From Candidatus Heimdallarchaeum endolithica (lineage in GTDB: Archaea > Asgardarchaeota > Heimdallarchaeia > Heimdallarchaeales > Heimdallarchaeaceae), in the NCBI GenBank assembly GCA_021513715.1, contig CP084167.1, positions 2,959,060-3,023,059 on the forward strand: a stretch of 64,000 nucleotides of DNA, given 5' to 3'. Shown here one piece after another: positions 33,141-44,265 of the stretch (positions are counted from its first letter, which is position 1; each line of letters starts with the position of its first letter). The notes under the pieces were generated by a model that made no database searches, was not told the DNA's origin, and was given only the letters and a program-made list of their open reading frames with translations. The position numbers and the translations under genes are program-made.

Positions 33141-36100
33141 CTAGGTTGTTCTACCCTTTTTTTTTGATCTTATAGTTTTGACAATAGAATTTATTCCAAT
33201 TCCAAGTATCACTGTTGCAGCTCCAACAGCTATTCCATAGTAGCTATTTAACACTGAGTCTATTGCTGACCAACTTTTGGGGAAAAAACCTTTTGGATTG
33301 TGAATCTGGAAAACCAGCTGTATTTCAATAGTATTATTAGCTCTATCGCTTAATCTAAAGTAAATAGTATATTCTCCATTATCAAGAGAAGTAGTGTTAA
33401 GATAATATGTTTGGGGAATTGAATTTGCAGTCCAAATTGTGTTATTTATTTCTACTTCTAACTTTGCTACGCCACTTCCATCGTCAGAGCCGTTAATATT
33501 GAACTTAATATTATCACCCGATAGAACTGTAGATGTAGGTGGTCCATCTACTACTAAATTAGGTAAAACAGTATCAGTTGCAATATAGGAATATGGATCT
33601 GAAGCAAAACCCATAGTAGAAACTTGTTCAAACTCGTCAAAAGCCACAACATAATAAAATACCTCTGTACTCCAATTTACAGGAGGAATATAAGCATAGT
33701 ATAAGCTCCCACTACTTGTCATTGAAGTTGACTGCCAGTTTCCATCGTCAAATTTGTAATATAATGTACAATTCTTAACGCTAGTTTCTTCAGAAACGCC
33801 AACAATAACTTCAACCTCTTCTCCATATTCTGGTTTAGAAGGGTTTATTTCTATGTGTGAGAGAAGAGGAGGATTAAAATCGTTTTCAACAGTAACAATT
33901 CGCTTATCACTCGTTGATCTGTAGTTGCCTGAACTATCATATGCAATAGCTTTTAATTCGTATACACCATTACCGATATTTCTTGTATTCCAATAAGTTT
34001 CATACGGAGAAGAACTAATGTTAGTTATTAATGTTAAGTTTGCGTAAAATTCAATAAAAGCAATGGAACTACCTTCGTCTTCTGCGTTAGCTTCTAATAA
34101 AACTGTTTCAGTAAGGAGAGAATTATTGTAAGGACGAATAAGTTCAATAGAAGGTTCTATGTCATCTATTACAGTAAACGAGTAATATACTCCCCCATTA
34201 TCATCAGTCTGTATATTGCCAAATAAGTCAGTGGCGTTAATATAGAAAAGAACGTGTGTGCCAGTTGGCAAAGTGGGCAAATTGACTTCATATCCTTTTT
34301 CAGAAACCTTAGTTGGAATGACAGATAACCAACTAGAGCCATTGTAATAATTAAGTGTTAGTTCAGTGATATCTGAGAGTTCATCATAAGCATCAAAAAC
34401 AATATTTGCACCTTGATAATATTTTGGAGTGTTAGTAAGACTTACAGATTCTATAACAGGTTCTCCAATTTCGATGAGATTCAAATCGTCAAAAATAACA
34501 GTCATAACATCTGTACCAGTAGTGTCAACATTCAAGGTTATTCTAGTGACATTCCAATTATTAACACCATAGTAACTTATAGCATCGTTGTAAATATTGC
34601 GTTTTAAATTCAACCAATTATTGAGTATGTTTCTATCTTTTAGCAAAAAGTAGACAACATCTGTTTGGTTTGATAGATTAATATTTGACCCATTCGCAAT
34701 AACATAATGAATTGAATTAGTATCATCAAGTAGTAGTGATATTGATACATAAACATTATCTCCTTGCATTTTCTCTAGGTAGTACCAGAAGTTACTTATC
34801 ATGCCTGGTTTAAGGATAAAATACATGTTTGAAATATACGTACTAACTGCGTAATTGCTATGTGAACTAATGTTTATTGCCCAATCTCCTGAATGAGCAA
34901 AAGAAGTTTTATTAACGCAATTTTCAGAAGCAGAGGTTTCCCACGCAGCAAATATTCTAGATGGATCCCAAATTTGCTCAAAAGAAGGTTCAATAAAAGC
35001 ATAACTTTTGATTGATAAGTTGTCTATTAGGAGTTCTACTCTTGTATTTTGTGAGTAAGCTCCAATATAGAAATCAACATTTTCTAAAGTTATGTTCCTT
35101 AAGTTTAGCGTGTTATATAATTCATAAACATCAATAGATGTGTGTACCCATTCGTCTTCTCTACCAAAACCATCATCTTTAATGTAATAATAATAATTAC
35201 TATTGGATGAATAATTAGAGTATAGACTGAAATCTTTGTCTCCTATTCCAAGGACTATCTCTATGTAATAAGAAACTGTATTATTGCTAAAATGTATTAT
35301 AAAACTAGCATACTCATCATAACTTCTTAGATTAAATTTTATTTTCCAGTAAAAGTCTATTAGAAGAGAATTTTCTTTGTAAACATAGAGTCCTTGAGGG
35401 TTACCAAAATATTTGCGAAAAGTAGCATGAGAATTTAAGCCTTGTATAAATTTTGCAGTTATATTTACAGCCTTGTTACCGCTATAATGTTCATCAGTAA
35501 GGCTAACAAAAGATGGGTCACTATCAATGTCTATCCAATAACTTCCATCTCCGTTCTCAAAATTACCATTGTAATTACTCATATAATCATTGTCTGAAGA
35601 GTCTGTGATATTAACAGTATCAATAACTACTTCTACAGGGTTATAAGAGTATTGTGCGGCATAACAACGAAAATAAATGTGTTGAATATATTCAGTTGTA
35701 TAACTACCAAAAATGGCTAAATAATCTTCAGTTACATTACGTGAAAAGAGCTTCCAAGTTTGGAATTCTGTTGTATTGATATCAAAAACACCATTATTTG
35801 AATTATTTGACCCATAAGCTCCGTGATAAGATAAGAAATAATAGAGATATCTGTCATTAGAAAAACGTATTGAAAAGTAAAAATCATTGTCAGAACCATA
35901 ATTATCAATAATGTAATAATAAAAACTAACTGTAATCATGTCACTTACATAAGCATAAGGCGACTGGTCTAAAGAGAGCCTTAAATTACCAGAAGCAGAA
36001 GCAATGTTTGTAGCTTGACTTTTTATATATCCAGAGTAACTTCCATTAGCAACAATAGAAGTATAATTGTCTATTGTTCTGATAAAAGGAGAACCAAAAG

Positions 36101-36368
36101 CAGAAAAACCCTTCGGAATCCCTATATTGTTTTCTTCCTCCATTTCACCATTTTCTACTTGATTAACAATCAGGGATTCTTCTGGTTGAAAAGGAGATCG
36201 GTGCACATGAAAATTCTCACTATTGGCCCTATCTATCAGTGTGCTACTATTATTTATATTCTGAAACCCATTTTTAAGTGTTGAAATAAGATTGATACTA
36301 AATACTACTTGAATTAATAGAATACTCAATATCAAATAAGTTACAGTTTTACATAATTTAGCTTTCAT
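33141..36368 (-). CDS. Large surface protein with beta-sandwich and Ig-like domains
   Basis: 1,075 residues. A signal peptide (TYLILSILLIQVVFSI) is followed by three jelly-roll-like repeats of about 170 residues (each with an FSNDxYLYYF- or DDLNLIEIG-type motif), resembling carbohydrate-binding modules, then three Ig/cadherin-like units from about residue 640 (IELIRPYNNSLLTETVLLEANAEDEGSSI type is the clearest). A C-terminal helix (YYGIAVGAATVILGIGINSIV) and a KKKGRTT tail anchor it. Many N-x-S/T sequons suggest glycosylation. It likely contributes to the cell envelope or to adhesion and glycan binding. Divergent from the 1,264-codon surface gene. Confidence 0.82.
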   Translation of the reverse strand: MKAKLCKTVTYLILSILLIQVVFSINLISTLKNGFQNINNSSTLIDRANSENFHVHRSPFQPEESLIVNQVENGEMEEENNIGIPKGFSAFGSPFIRTIDNYTSIVANGSYSGYIKSQATNIASASGNLRLSLDQSPYAYVSDMITVSFYYYIIDNYGSDNDFYFSIRFSNDRYLYYFLSYHGAYGSNNSNNGVFDINTTEFQTWKLFSRNVTEDYLAIFGSYTTEYIQHIYFRCYAAQYSYNPVEVVIDTVNITDSSDNDYMSNYNGNFENGDGSYWIDIDSDPSFVSLTDEHYSGNKAVNITAKFIQGLNSHATFRKYFGNPQGLYVYKENSLLIDFYWKIKFNLRSYDEYASFIIHFSNNTVSYYIEIVLGIGDKDFSLYSNYSSNSNYYYYIKDDGFGREDEWVHTSIDVYELYNTLNLRNITLENVDFYIGAYSQNTRVELLIDNLSIKSYAFIEPSFEQIWDPSRIFAAWETSASENCVNKTSFAHSGDWAINISSHSNYAVSTYISNMYFILKPGMISNFWYYLEKMQGDNVYVSISLLLDDTNSIHYVIANGSNINLSNQTDVVYFLLKDRNILNNWLNLKRNIYNDAISYYGVNNWNVTRITLNVDTTGTDVMTVIFDDLNLIEIGEPVIESVSLTNTPKYYQGANIVFDAYDELSDITELTLNYYNGSSWLSVIPTKVSEKGYEVNLPTLPTGTHVLFYINATDLFGNIQTDDNGGVYYSFTVIDDIEPSIELIRPYNNSLLTETVLLEANAEDEGSSIAFIEFYANLTLITNISSSPYETYWNTRNIGNGVYELKAIAYDSSGNYRSTSDKRIVTVENDFNPPLLSHIEINPSKPEYGEEVEVIVGVSEETSVKNCTLYYKFDDGNWQSTSMTSSGSLYYAYIPPVNWSTEVFYYVVAFDEFEQVSTMGFASDPYSYIATDTVLPNLVVDGPPTSTVLSGDNIKFNINGSDDGSGVAKLEVEINNTIWTANSIPQTYYLNTTSLDNGEYTIYFRLSDRANNTIEIQLVFQIHNPKGFFPKSWSAIDSVLNSYYGIAVGAATVILGIGINSIVKTIRSKKKGRTT

Positions 36369-36788
36369 AATATGTCCCTTCTATTTAAATAGTGTTCCAG
36401 TAAAATAATCTATATTGATATGTAGTATATAAACGTTATCGCAAAAATGTTTGATTGACTAAGCAAATCACATTTCTTCTCTAAAAAAATAGTAAAAATA
36501 AAAATTGGTGATAAAATCAATAATTTAATAGTTTAACAAATAACTTTTAGTTGCAGTTCAGTAGACGAAAAACACCACCGATATTACATCCTCTTATTAG
36601 AGTTCTGATTAATTTTTTTCAGTCTCTCTTGGCAGTTTTTACAAATTGTTCAAGATAAGACGATATAGAAAGAAGAATGAAAACAAATTATCTTGATTGT
36701 GAAACAGTATTCTGTTACAGTTACTGCAAAGTTTATTAATAAACAATAATTGTGGAAAATCGACTTAATTAAACTGGAAGACTTCATT
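36369..36788. promoter_or_regulatory. Divergent promoter region of two surface-protein genes
   Basis: On the minus strand the complement of GTAGTATATAAACG (about 36422-36435) is a TATA candidate for the leftward gene. On the + side a perfect 14-base palindrome GTTTATTAATAAAC (36731-36744) lies 45 bases before the ATG at 36789 and could be a TATA element, an operator, or both. The middle of the region shows nothing further. Confidence 0.45.
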
Positions 36789-39700
36789 ATGAAAAATAAA
36801 GTTTCAATTAATAAAAAAATAGTATTTCTATTAATAGTAGTTGTTCTAATTATTATTCCTTTGCAGAATAAAAATAATTACAACAACCAGTTAGATGAAT
36901 TTGTTAGCTCAAATCAATTTCTTACAGATTCAGTAGATGAAAAAATGTTAATGAAAAAAGATGTAAATGAAGAAAATTTCAAGAATGAAATTAATGATAC
37001 AGAGTTTATTAGTACAACTATAGAATTAGGGAGCTTTTATGATGATACAATAAAATATAGCGAAACACAAAATTGGTATGACTTTTCTTTAACAAACGAT
37101 GATTTAATTGTTCTTTATCTTGATTTTTACGGTTGGAATATTGAATCATCGAAAGTTGAAACAAAAGTTATGTTGAAGATCTATTCAGAAAATTTTGAAC
37201 TCCTGTCATTTAATGATTATTCATACTCCGCTAATCTTAATCCACTTATACAATTAGAACTGAAAGCAGGAAAATATTATGTGTTAGTTGAAAAAGAAAA
37301 AGAAGAAAACTCTAGCTATAGTTATATGATCACAGTAAAATCAAGCCTTGAACACGCACAAAATACAAAAATAGACAATGCACTCAATGTTAATATCGGA
37401 GAAGAAATTAAAGGAGATATATTAGTAAACAATCAATCTTGGTTTTCCTTTAATATTGATGAACCAAAGTATATCCTAGTGAACTTTACTTTGGAAAACG
37501 ATTTACTATTATCATGGCTATATGATGATAATGGATTTTTAATAGAAGTAGACGATGAAATGTTTTCCTCATTATTATCGCCAGGAACATATTATATTAT
37601 GTTAGAAGGACTTGGAAATCACTATATTGTGAGTTATAGTTTGATAATATCAGAAATTGAAATTCAATCATTTGATACTATAAGTAACAAAGGAAGAACT
37701 TACTTTGGATCAAATTCAAAGATGAACTATCTAGCCTACCAGATTGAACTAAGTTCACCTTCATTTGTTAAATTGACAATTAGTAGTGATTACTCAACTG
37801 TCCTTATTTATAATAACTCTGTAAAATTGATTCAAGAAGTAGAAGATAACGAAGGAATAACACTTGATTCAGGAAACTACTTTTTAATAGCTGTAATTAA
37901 AGCTTATTACGATTTATGGTCTTCACCTCCCTGCTACTATTATGTTCAAGTTACAGAAAAATCTGTAAAGGATAGTAACAAACTTTCTTTAAATGAAGAG
38001 CTTACAGATAGTTTTAGTGAAATTAATATCTTTAATGGTTATGAGTTAAACATCAATACAAGTGGTTTCTATCATTTTGAAATTTCCAGTTCATTAGATG
38101 AATACATTTTCCTAGTTTATGACACTAATTTTACTAAAACAATAGAGTTTGAATTTTACAAAGGTTATTCTAATACAGAAAATACAACATGGTTCTATTT
38201 AGAAAATGATGTCTACTATGTTATTGTAATGAATAACGATTATTATGGTAACACTGGGTCATACAATATTATTTTATATTATGAAGAGACAACTCAAATT
38301 TCTGTCAGTGATACAATAGAGACACCTAATAAAGGAATAGTTCTTAATATTTTATCTCCTCAATTAATCAAGTTTGAGGCAACAAGCGATGAAAAAATAA
38401 GTTTAATCATGTCAAATGAGAGTCAAGTAATAGCTAACGTAGATCATAATTCTTACAAAGCAACAATAATACACTATGTGACGAAAGGTACATATTATTT
38501 CTCGATTATTTCGAGAACAGACAATAACTTAACAGTTTCTGTTACAACAGAAGAGTTTCAACAATTAAGTGAGAAAAATATCTTTGTTAAGCAAAACGAA
38601 AATTCGAGGTGGTATTACCAAAAAATAAGTGAAAAGTCTTATTTTAAGTTTACCTCACCAAAGTATAACTTTGATGTTTACATTTATTCGCTTAATAGCT
38701 CACAAAGATTTTATTATAATCGTTATCAACTTGATTTTCTAATACTTGAGTTAGAAGCAAGTGATTACCTCATAAAAATTGATTACTCAAATATTGATTA
38801 TTCAGGAGAAATAGAATTTTATTTTGAAATTATCGATAGTTTAAGAAACGCAAAAATAAATGTGCCAACATCATTAACGAGTTACAATGAATGTTTCACT
38901 TTTGATGTTACTGAGATGGACTTTTATTATATCTACATTAACAATTCAAACTTTAGAAATATGACTTTTAGCTACCGAATTAGCCAAAAAAACGGAAAAA
39001 TACTTCATGGCTATTATTTTTCTCAATCAGGAATGATACAAAGCCTAATTTTATTATCACCAGGAGAATATGTACTCACGATCTCTCCCCCTTCAACATA
39101 TGTTATTGAAAATATAACTTTTACAATTGCATCATCTCAAGATATTACTGATTATGTCAAAATTGGAGATAATAAAAATACAATTCAATCAGGCAAATAT
39201 TATTCTTCTTTACTTGAACCTAACGATGTAGATATTTACGTGCTTACAGTAACAGAAAATACGATCCTTGAGATGAGTTTTATCTATGGGGATTATTATT
39301 ATATACAAGGAAATCGTTTTGGCCTGAATATTTATTTTGATAACGGAGTACTACTCGATAAATATACAGACATTGTAGACGATACATGTGTTCTTTCTGC
39401 AGGAACCTACTATATTATGGTATATGTTTATAGCTATTATTATGTAAGCGATATATCTCAATATGTTTTTTATTGTACATTAAACCCCATGAAATTAGAA
39501 GACTCAGAGGATTTTAATGTTAAAATATTTAATGAAGAAGATGTAACTGTTGAGGAAACAATAACATATGACAATAGAACAGCTCTTTTCATTCTTGAAT
39601 CAACAGAAGACGGCACATTATTCCTCCTTTTTGACAAAGAAACAAATTTGTCGTTTCTAAACTATAAACTAGTAATTTATATAATAGATAATAACACCAA

Positions 39701-40544
39701 AATGACTAGGGCATATTATGAAGAGGATATAGACGAATATGGAAACAATAAAATAGAAATAGATAGAATAGAAAAAAGTAATATAATTATAATGAAATTT
39801 AAGTTTGAACCTTGTGATCACGACGCTTATTTATCATTTTTTGTTTCATATCATATTTATCAGTTTTTTGAAAGACCAGACTTGGCTAATGCAGAAAAGA
39901 TAACTTTTGATCAACAATTGAATGTATCTATACGCGATGAAATATGGTTTAAGTTCAATTTCGATAAAAAAACTAAAATTATTATTGATATTGAAGTAAA
40001 TTCATTCATACTCAATCCTTTTTCATCATATTATTACCAGGATGAAGCAGTTAATTCTTCATCATTATATGTCACCTTTTACTCGATCGATGAAGAAGGA
40101 GGAACAATATATTTAAGCCATAATGAAAGCGATGAAATAACAAATGGACAAAAAATGATAGTAGAAGCAACTTTTAAAGCAGGTAACTATTGTTTAACTA
40201 TTGATCCTGAAGATTTTATCTTTGATTTAAGTGTAGCCTTCCACCAAAGTGATGATGTACATATTATAAACAGTACTTCAGGTAAGGTGCAATTTATTAT
40301 CTTCTCTCTCTTAATTGTAGAAGGTTTCATTTTTTACATAACTGGAAATTTTGAATACACAGAAAGAGGAAATTTTGAAGAAAAAATTAGTTATGATGGA
40401 GGAAGAACATGGCATCATTCTCGATATTTGAATGAAGTGAAGAGAAGAAGTACTGCACTGCCCATGAAGGCAAGAATTGTTGCCTTAGTAATTGGAGCAA
40501 CTGCTGTCAGTTTTATATCATATTTGTTATTATTCAAAAGATAG
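36789..40544 (+). CDS. Giant surface protein with repeated pre-peptidase-C-like domains
   Basis: About 1,250 residues. The signal helix (IVFLLIVVVLIIIPL) is closest to the ATG at 36789; an in-frame TTG 13 codons upstream gives a poorer start. The body consists of about eight beta-rich units of 100-130 residues with a shared pattern: a strand ending WYDFSL- or WFSFNI-like, then LxxGxYYVxVxxx and SYxxxI, as in bacterial pre-peptidase C-terminal (PPC) domains (for example LELKAGKYYVLVEK, LLSPGTYYIMLEG, LSAGTYYIMVYV). A C-terminal helix (RIVALVIGATAVSFISYLLLF) anchors it. Aromatic- and Asn-rich. No catalytic domain was found; a structural or adhesive envelope role is inferred. Confidence 0.8.
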   Translation: MKNKVSINKKIVFLLIVVVLIIIPLQNKNNYNNQLDEFVSSNQFLTDSVDEKMLMKKDVNEENFKNEINDTEFISTTIELGSFYDDTIKYSETQNWYDFSLTNDDLIVLYLDFYGWNIESSKVETKVMLKIYSENFELLSFNDYSYSANLNPLIQLELKAGKYYVLVEKEKEENSSYSYMITVKSSLEHAQNTKIDNALNVNIGEEIKGDILVNNQSWFSFNIDEPKYILVNFTLENDLLLSWLYDDNGFLIEVDDEMFSSLLSPGTYYIMLEGLGNHYIVSYSLIISEIEIQSFDTISNKGRTYFGSNSKMNYLAYQIELSSPSFVKLTISSDYSTVLIYNNSVKLIQEVEDNEGITLDSGNYFLIAVIKAYYDLWSSPPCYYYVQVTEKSVKDSNKLSLNEELTDSFSEINIFNGYELNINTSGFYHFEISSSLDEYIFLVYDTNFTKTIEFEFYKGYSNTENTTWFYLENDVYYVIVMNNDYYGNTGSYNIILYYEETTQISVSDTIETPNKGIVLNILSPQLIKFEATSDEKISLIMSNESQVIANVDHNSYKATIIHYVTKGTYYFSIISRTDNNLTVSVTTEEFQQLSEKNIFVKQNENSRWYYQKISEKSYFKFTSPKYNFDVYIYSLNSSQRFYYNRYQLDFLILELEASDYLIKIDYSNIDYSGEIEFYFEIIDSLRNAKINVPTSLTSYNECFTFDVTEMDFYYIYINNSNFRNMTFSYRISQKNGKILHGYYFSQSGMIQSLILLSPGEYVLTISPPSTYVIENITFTIASSQDITDYVKIGDNKNTIQSGKYYSSLLEPNDVDIYVLTVTENTILEMSFIYGDYYYIQGNRFGLNIYFDNGVLLDKYTDIVDDTCVLSAGTYYIMVYVYSYYYVSDISQYVFYCTLNPMKLEDSEDFNVKIFNEEDVTVEETITYDNRTALFILESTEDGTLFLLFDKETNLSFLNYKLVIYIIDNNTKMTRAYYEEDIDEYGNNKIEIDRIEKSNIIIMKFKFEPCDHDAYLSFFVSYHIYQFFERPDLANAEKITFDQQLNVSIRDEIWFKFNFDKKTKIIIDIEVNSFILNPFSSYYYQDEAVNSSSLYVTFYSIDEEGGTIYLSHNESDEITNGQKMIVEATFKAGNYCLTIDPEDFIFDLSVAFHQSDDVHIINSTSGKVQFIIFSLLIVEGFIFYITGNFEYTERGNFEEKISYDGGRTWHHSRYLNEVKRRSTALPMKARIVALVIGATAVSFISYLLLFKR

Positions 40545-40967
40545 TTCAAATATTTATAATTCTTATTTTTTCTTTTTATTCTAAAGTAGATTAAAATAAT
40601 TTCAATTTTAAATAGTATAAAACTCATCAAAAGCAAGAACAAGGATATTAAGATGAATGTTCGCAAAATAATTGATAATAGATTAACAGCAAGAATTCTT
40701 AATATATTGTCTCAAGGTTATCTTCTTGTATAGGGCACAATCTAATAACATAGTATGTTCTTAACTTTTTTACTAAGTTTTAGTCCTTTTAGAGAAATAA
40801 GTGCTTTTAGCCATTAAAGTCAGATATTTGGGTTAAAGCCTACTTTATACAACAATAATACCAAATCATCCAATTGTCTGCTATTTTTTGTTAAAACATA
40901 TAAATAACCAATCTACTGCCAGTGGAAAAAATATTTAATATCTTGTTATTAGATGTTTTGACGTTAA
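40545..40967. other. Intergenic region before the HD-domain gene
   Basis: AT-rich. ATATTTAATATC at about 40930-40941, 30-40 bases before the ATG at 40968, is a plausible TATA box for a leaderless mRNA. No RNA fold or repeat supported. Confidence 0.35.
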
Positions 40968-42515
40968 ATGACTGTCAATGAATATGTTGTAATGGAATTC
41001 TTTCTCGAGCAGATGTCTCAAAATAAAATTACTTTTTTGGCTGATCGCCCAAGGCAGAAAGAAATTATCCGTGAAAAAATACTTCACTTAACCAAGTGTG
41101 ATAATCTTCACGATAAGATTTTGGCTGCAAAAAGCCTATGGAGAGTACTTTTTGAGAGTGCAATGAGTTTTATTGATGAAAATAAGAGAGGGTATGATGA
41201 TCTTTTCTCTTACTTTGATGCTTTTGTTAATTTTGAGGAGTTGATTTTTGCTTCCGATTCTTTTTATAGAGATCATACTTTACATAGTCTTTGGGTTTAT
41301 TTTCTTGGTGAATATCTATTTAGAGCACAGGAATTTCAACCTCTTTGGACGAATTTTAACTATCCATTCCGTGTTTTACTAAAAGCTAAAAAGATTCTTG
41401 AACATTTAGATTGTCCTGAGGTTTTTGAAACTTATTCAAAAACTCTTGATGCTATTATTCCTTTTATTAATTTTGAAGATTCTATTCGCTGTATTGCTGC
41501 TCTAACGCATGATTTAGGTTATCCTCTAAAAAAGGTAGAAAAAATCAATAAATCTATAAGAACAGTACTTCCTTATTTTGCAGTATTTGACGTCGAAGAG
41601 TTTAATTTTAAATTTGATACAACACAGCAATTTTACATTTCTAAATTTTTAGAATTATTGGGTTATGAACTAATGATAACCCCAAAATCACCCAAAATAT
41701 ATGATGATGAACTATTGCAACCATTAAAACCATTTATTAATAAACTTAATGAACTCCTTACAACAAGTCTTAAACAGGAAATAGCAGAAGAAGCAATTCA
41801 GTTTATGAAATCTGAATTAGCTAATCTTTCTCCCAGGCATAAGAGATTATTAAATCAAATTTATAGACTAAATGGAAGATTTGAAACAATAATCACACGC
41901 CTTCTTAGATTTTCTGATGATTTTGAAAAATTTAAACATGGTATTATGAGTTCATTTTTACTTGTTAAATTATTAAGCACCTTTGCAAATATAGATATCC
42001 GCTATTCAGATCCTGCAGATATTCCTATAATGACTATGAATTTACCTTCTATTTTTGCAAAGTTAGAGATATTAAAAGCAGTAGCCAATCACACTAGTAG
42101 TTATCGTATTCAAAACTTTAACGACTTTTCATCCTTACTTATACTAATCGATGAAATAGAAGAATTTTCAAGAATATCTCGTGCTAATCAATTTAGGCAA
42201 TATGTAAACGAATTTTGTAGTTCATCAATTTTTTTCTCTGATAACTGCCTTACAATTAATTTTATCTTTGATAATCCAAATATTCCAGATCTGAATCCAG
42301 AACTTGCATTTAAAGGTAAAGCGAATCGTTTTCTTGATCTGTTCGATATTTCAGAGTTTCAAGAAGATTTATCTGTCAAATTTATAGTAACTGATAAAAT
42401 GAACACTCCAGGAAGAAATTATGAATTAATAATTGAAAAAAATAATTTTGAGATTCTAATTGATAACGAGAAAAAAGAACCTTCCGCATACCTAAAAACC
42501 TATGAAATAGTTTAA
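40968..42515 (+). CDS. HD-domain protein (putative metal-dependent phosphohydrolase)
   Basis: 515 residues, soluble. SFYRDHTLHSLWVYFLG (H103, H106) and, 75 residues on, IAALTHDLGYPLKK (H181-D182) form an HD-type metal site: His, the HD doublet, and probably a later Asp. The rest is helical, with a C-terminal alpha/beta stretch of about 100 residues. HD proteins act on nucleotides or cyclic dinucleotides, or occur as inactive regulators; the partner here is unknown. No ribosome-binding site, a TATA-like box 35 bases upstream, and no close neighbours on the strand, so it is probably a single leaderless gene. Confidence 0.7.
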   Translation: MTVNEYVVMEFFLEQMSQNKITFLADRPRQKEIIREKILHLTKCDNLHDKILAAKSLWRVLFESAMSFIDENKRGYDDLFSYFDAFVNFEELIFASDSFYRDHTLHSLWVYFLGEYLFRAQEFQPLWTNFNYPFRVLLKAKKILEHLDCPEVFETYSKTLDAIIPFINFEDSIRCIAALTHDLGYPLKKVEKINKSIRTVLPYFAVFDVEEFNFKFDTTQQFYISKFLELLGYELMITPKSPKIYDDELLQPLKPFINKLNELLTTSLKQEIAEEAIQFMKSELANLSPRHKRLLNQIYRLNGRFETIITRLLRFSDDFEKFKHGIMSSFLLVKLLSTFANIDIRYSDPADIPIMTMNLPSIFAKLEILKAVANHTSSYRIQNFNDFSSLLILIDEIEEFSRISRANQFRQYVNEFCSSSIFFSDNCLTINFIFDNPNIPDLNPELAFKGKANRFLDLFDISEFQEDLSVKFIVTDKMNTPGRNYELIIEKNNFEILIDNEKKEPSAYLKTYEIV

Positions 42516-43057
42516 TAAAAAATCTAAAAAACAGAAGTTATGTTAGTAGAATAAATTTTGCTAAATTCAAAGCTTTTCTGATTACAATAACACTTATCTT
42601 CTTTATTTTCTTACCTCTACTGTTAACTTTGATGCTCAACTCTTTATTACCTAAGAATAATCAATTAGCTCTTTTTAGTTCTAAAATCATATTTTGTTTA
42701 TCGCTATCAAGGTGCCCTAACTTAAACGCTTTTTAAAATTTGCTTGTTAGGAGGAATAGAATAAATTTGTTTTCATCTCTTTGGATATCAATACCAGTTT
42801 TTATGTTAATGATTATTAGAAGCGTATATCACTTAAATTCTTTAGTGAAATTATTAATTATATTCCTTTTTTTAGAAAATTTAGTTTCAATATCTTCAAT
42901 TTGAAAGATTGTTTCTATTTTTTCTTTTTATATACTCTTTTCTTGATATTTTTTAATTATTTGTAAAATCTGCCTATCTCTTCACTGTTACCTTTTAGAA
43001 ATATTATTATCTCTTCATATCGAAAAATTTAAATCTATAGGTGTATCTTTTCATTCC
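42516..43057. other. AT-rich intergenic region
   Basis: No gene, fold or repeat I can support in about 540 bases. TTTTTATATACTC at about 42925 and AAAATTTAAATC at about 43025, just before the exporter gene, are TATA candidates. Confidence 0.35.
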
Positions 43058-44014
43058 ATGTCGGATAAAACTCTATTTAAAAAACAATTATTGTTTAAGT
43101 ATTTACCAGTAGCAATTTTACTTATTGTTATTGGTATAATCGAACTTCTTTCTATTCTTTTAAATTTTAACCGCCCACAAGATGCTCCTGAGCTGACATG
43201 GTTTTTAATTATTATTTTGTTAATCGTAGGTATTACAGCAGGTTTTCTAGGCGGTATTATTGGTACTGGTGGTTGCAGTGTTATGCTTCCAATATTACAC
43301 TTTTGGTTGGGTTTCCCTGCTCCACTTGCAGTTGGTACAACATTATTTGCTGTTATTTTTACTGCTATATCTGGTGGGTATGGACACTTAATCCGAAAAA
43401 ATGTAGATAAAAGAGCATCCATTATCTTAGGATTATCGGGTGTTGCTGGTGTCGCTCTTGGTTCTTGGTTATTTACTATGCTGACTGGAGAAAACACAGT
43501 AAAATATTTGAGTTTGATTCTTGGTATTGTTTTTATATGGCCCGCAATTAGGATGACTTGGGAAGGAATAAGGGGCAAGATAATAGATAAAAAAGGTTCT
43601 ACGGAAATAAAAACAGAGACTAAAGAACAAGTAATTAAAGGATCAGTTATATGGTTAAGTGTGTTTGGTTTTATTATTGGAATAACTACTGGCTTAATTG
43701 GTCTTGGAGGTGGTTATGCTCTTGTTCCTGGATTTATATATCTGTTTGGAGCACCTGTTTATATAACAATGGGTACTTCTTTGGCTATTATGATACCTTT
43801 AGCTTTAACTGGTGGGTTGATTAAATTATTCCAAGGATATGTTGTTCTTGACGCCGCTCTGCTTCTTGCAGCAGGAACAATTATTGGTGCTCAAATAGGT
43901 TCTGCTGTGATTAAAAAATTCAGACCTTATTACTTGAAGCTCATATTTGGTTTGTATTTTGTTTACGTTTCATTAAAGTTCATATTCGGCTTTTTTGGTT
44001 TGAGAATATGGTAA
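43058..44014 (+). CDS. TauE/SafE-family anion exporter
   Basis: 318 residues with eight predicted membrane helices in two related halves. Each half carries the family glycine motif: GFLGGIIGTGGCSVMLPIL in the first and GLIGLGGGYALVPGFIYLF in the second. The first helix is preceded by a short basic tail, and there is a 40-residue cytoplasmic loop in the middle. Relatives move sulfite, sulfoacetate or other organic anions out of the cell. The presence of two sulfotransferase-like genes within 8 kb is suggestive of sulfur chemistry but not proof. The ATG is about 30 bases after a TATA-like AAATTTAAATC. Confidence 0.92.
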   Translation: MSDKTLFKKQLLFKYLPVAILLIVIGIIELLSILLNFNRPQDAPELTWFLIIILLIVGITAGFLGGIIGTGGCSVMLPILHFWLGFPAPLAVGTTLFAVIFTAISGGYGHLIRKNVDKRASIILGLSGVAGVALGSWLFTMLTGENTVKYLSLILGIVFIWPAIRMTWEGIRGKIIDKKGSTEIKTETKEQVIKGSVIWLSVFGFIIGITTGLIGLGGGYALVPGFIYLFGAPVYITMGTSLAIMIPLALTGGLIKLFQGYVVLDAALLLAAGTIIGAQIGSAVIKKFRPYYLKLIFGLYFVYVSLKFIFGFFGLRIW

Positions 44015-44265
44015 AAATTAATCAAAATTTAAATATTCTTTTTTTTTCTTTTCATTAATAATAATTAAAATGATTAACAGTGTATTTTTAGTTGAAAAAT
44101 TACTAAATATCTGATTATTTAACGTTTTTAACGATTATAGATTTATAGTTACGCTGAAGGTTCTTTTTCTCATTATCAATTAGAATCTCAAAATTTTTTT
44201 GTAATTATTAAGTTGATGAAATAGTTTAATAGAAAAAGGATTGAATATACTATAAAAATTGATTT
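44015..44265. other. Convergent intergenic gap
   Basis: A T-rich tract (44036-44050, TTCTTTTTTTTTCTTTTC) just after the exporter stop is a likely terminator for the + strand. Nothing else seen. Confidence 0.35.
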
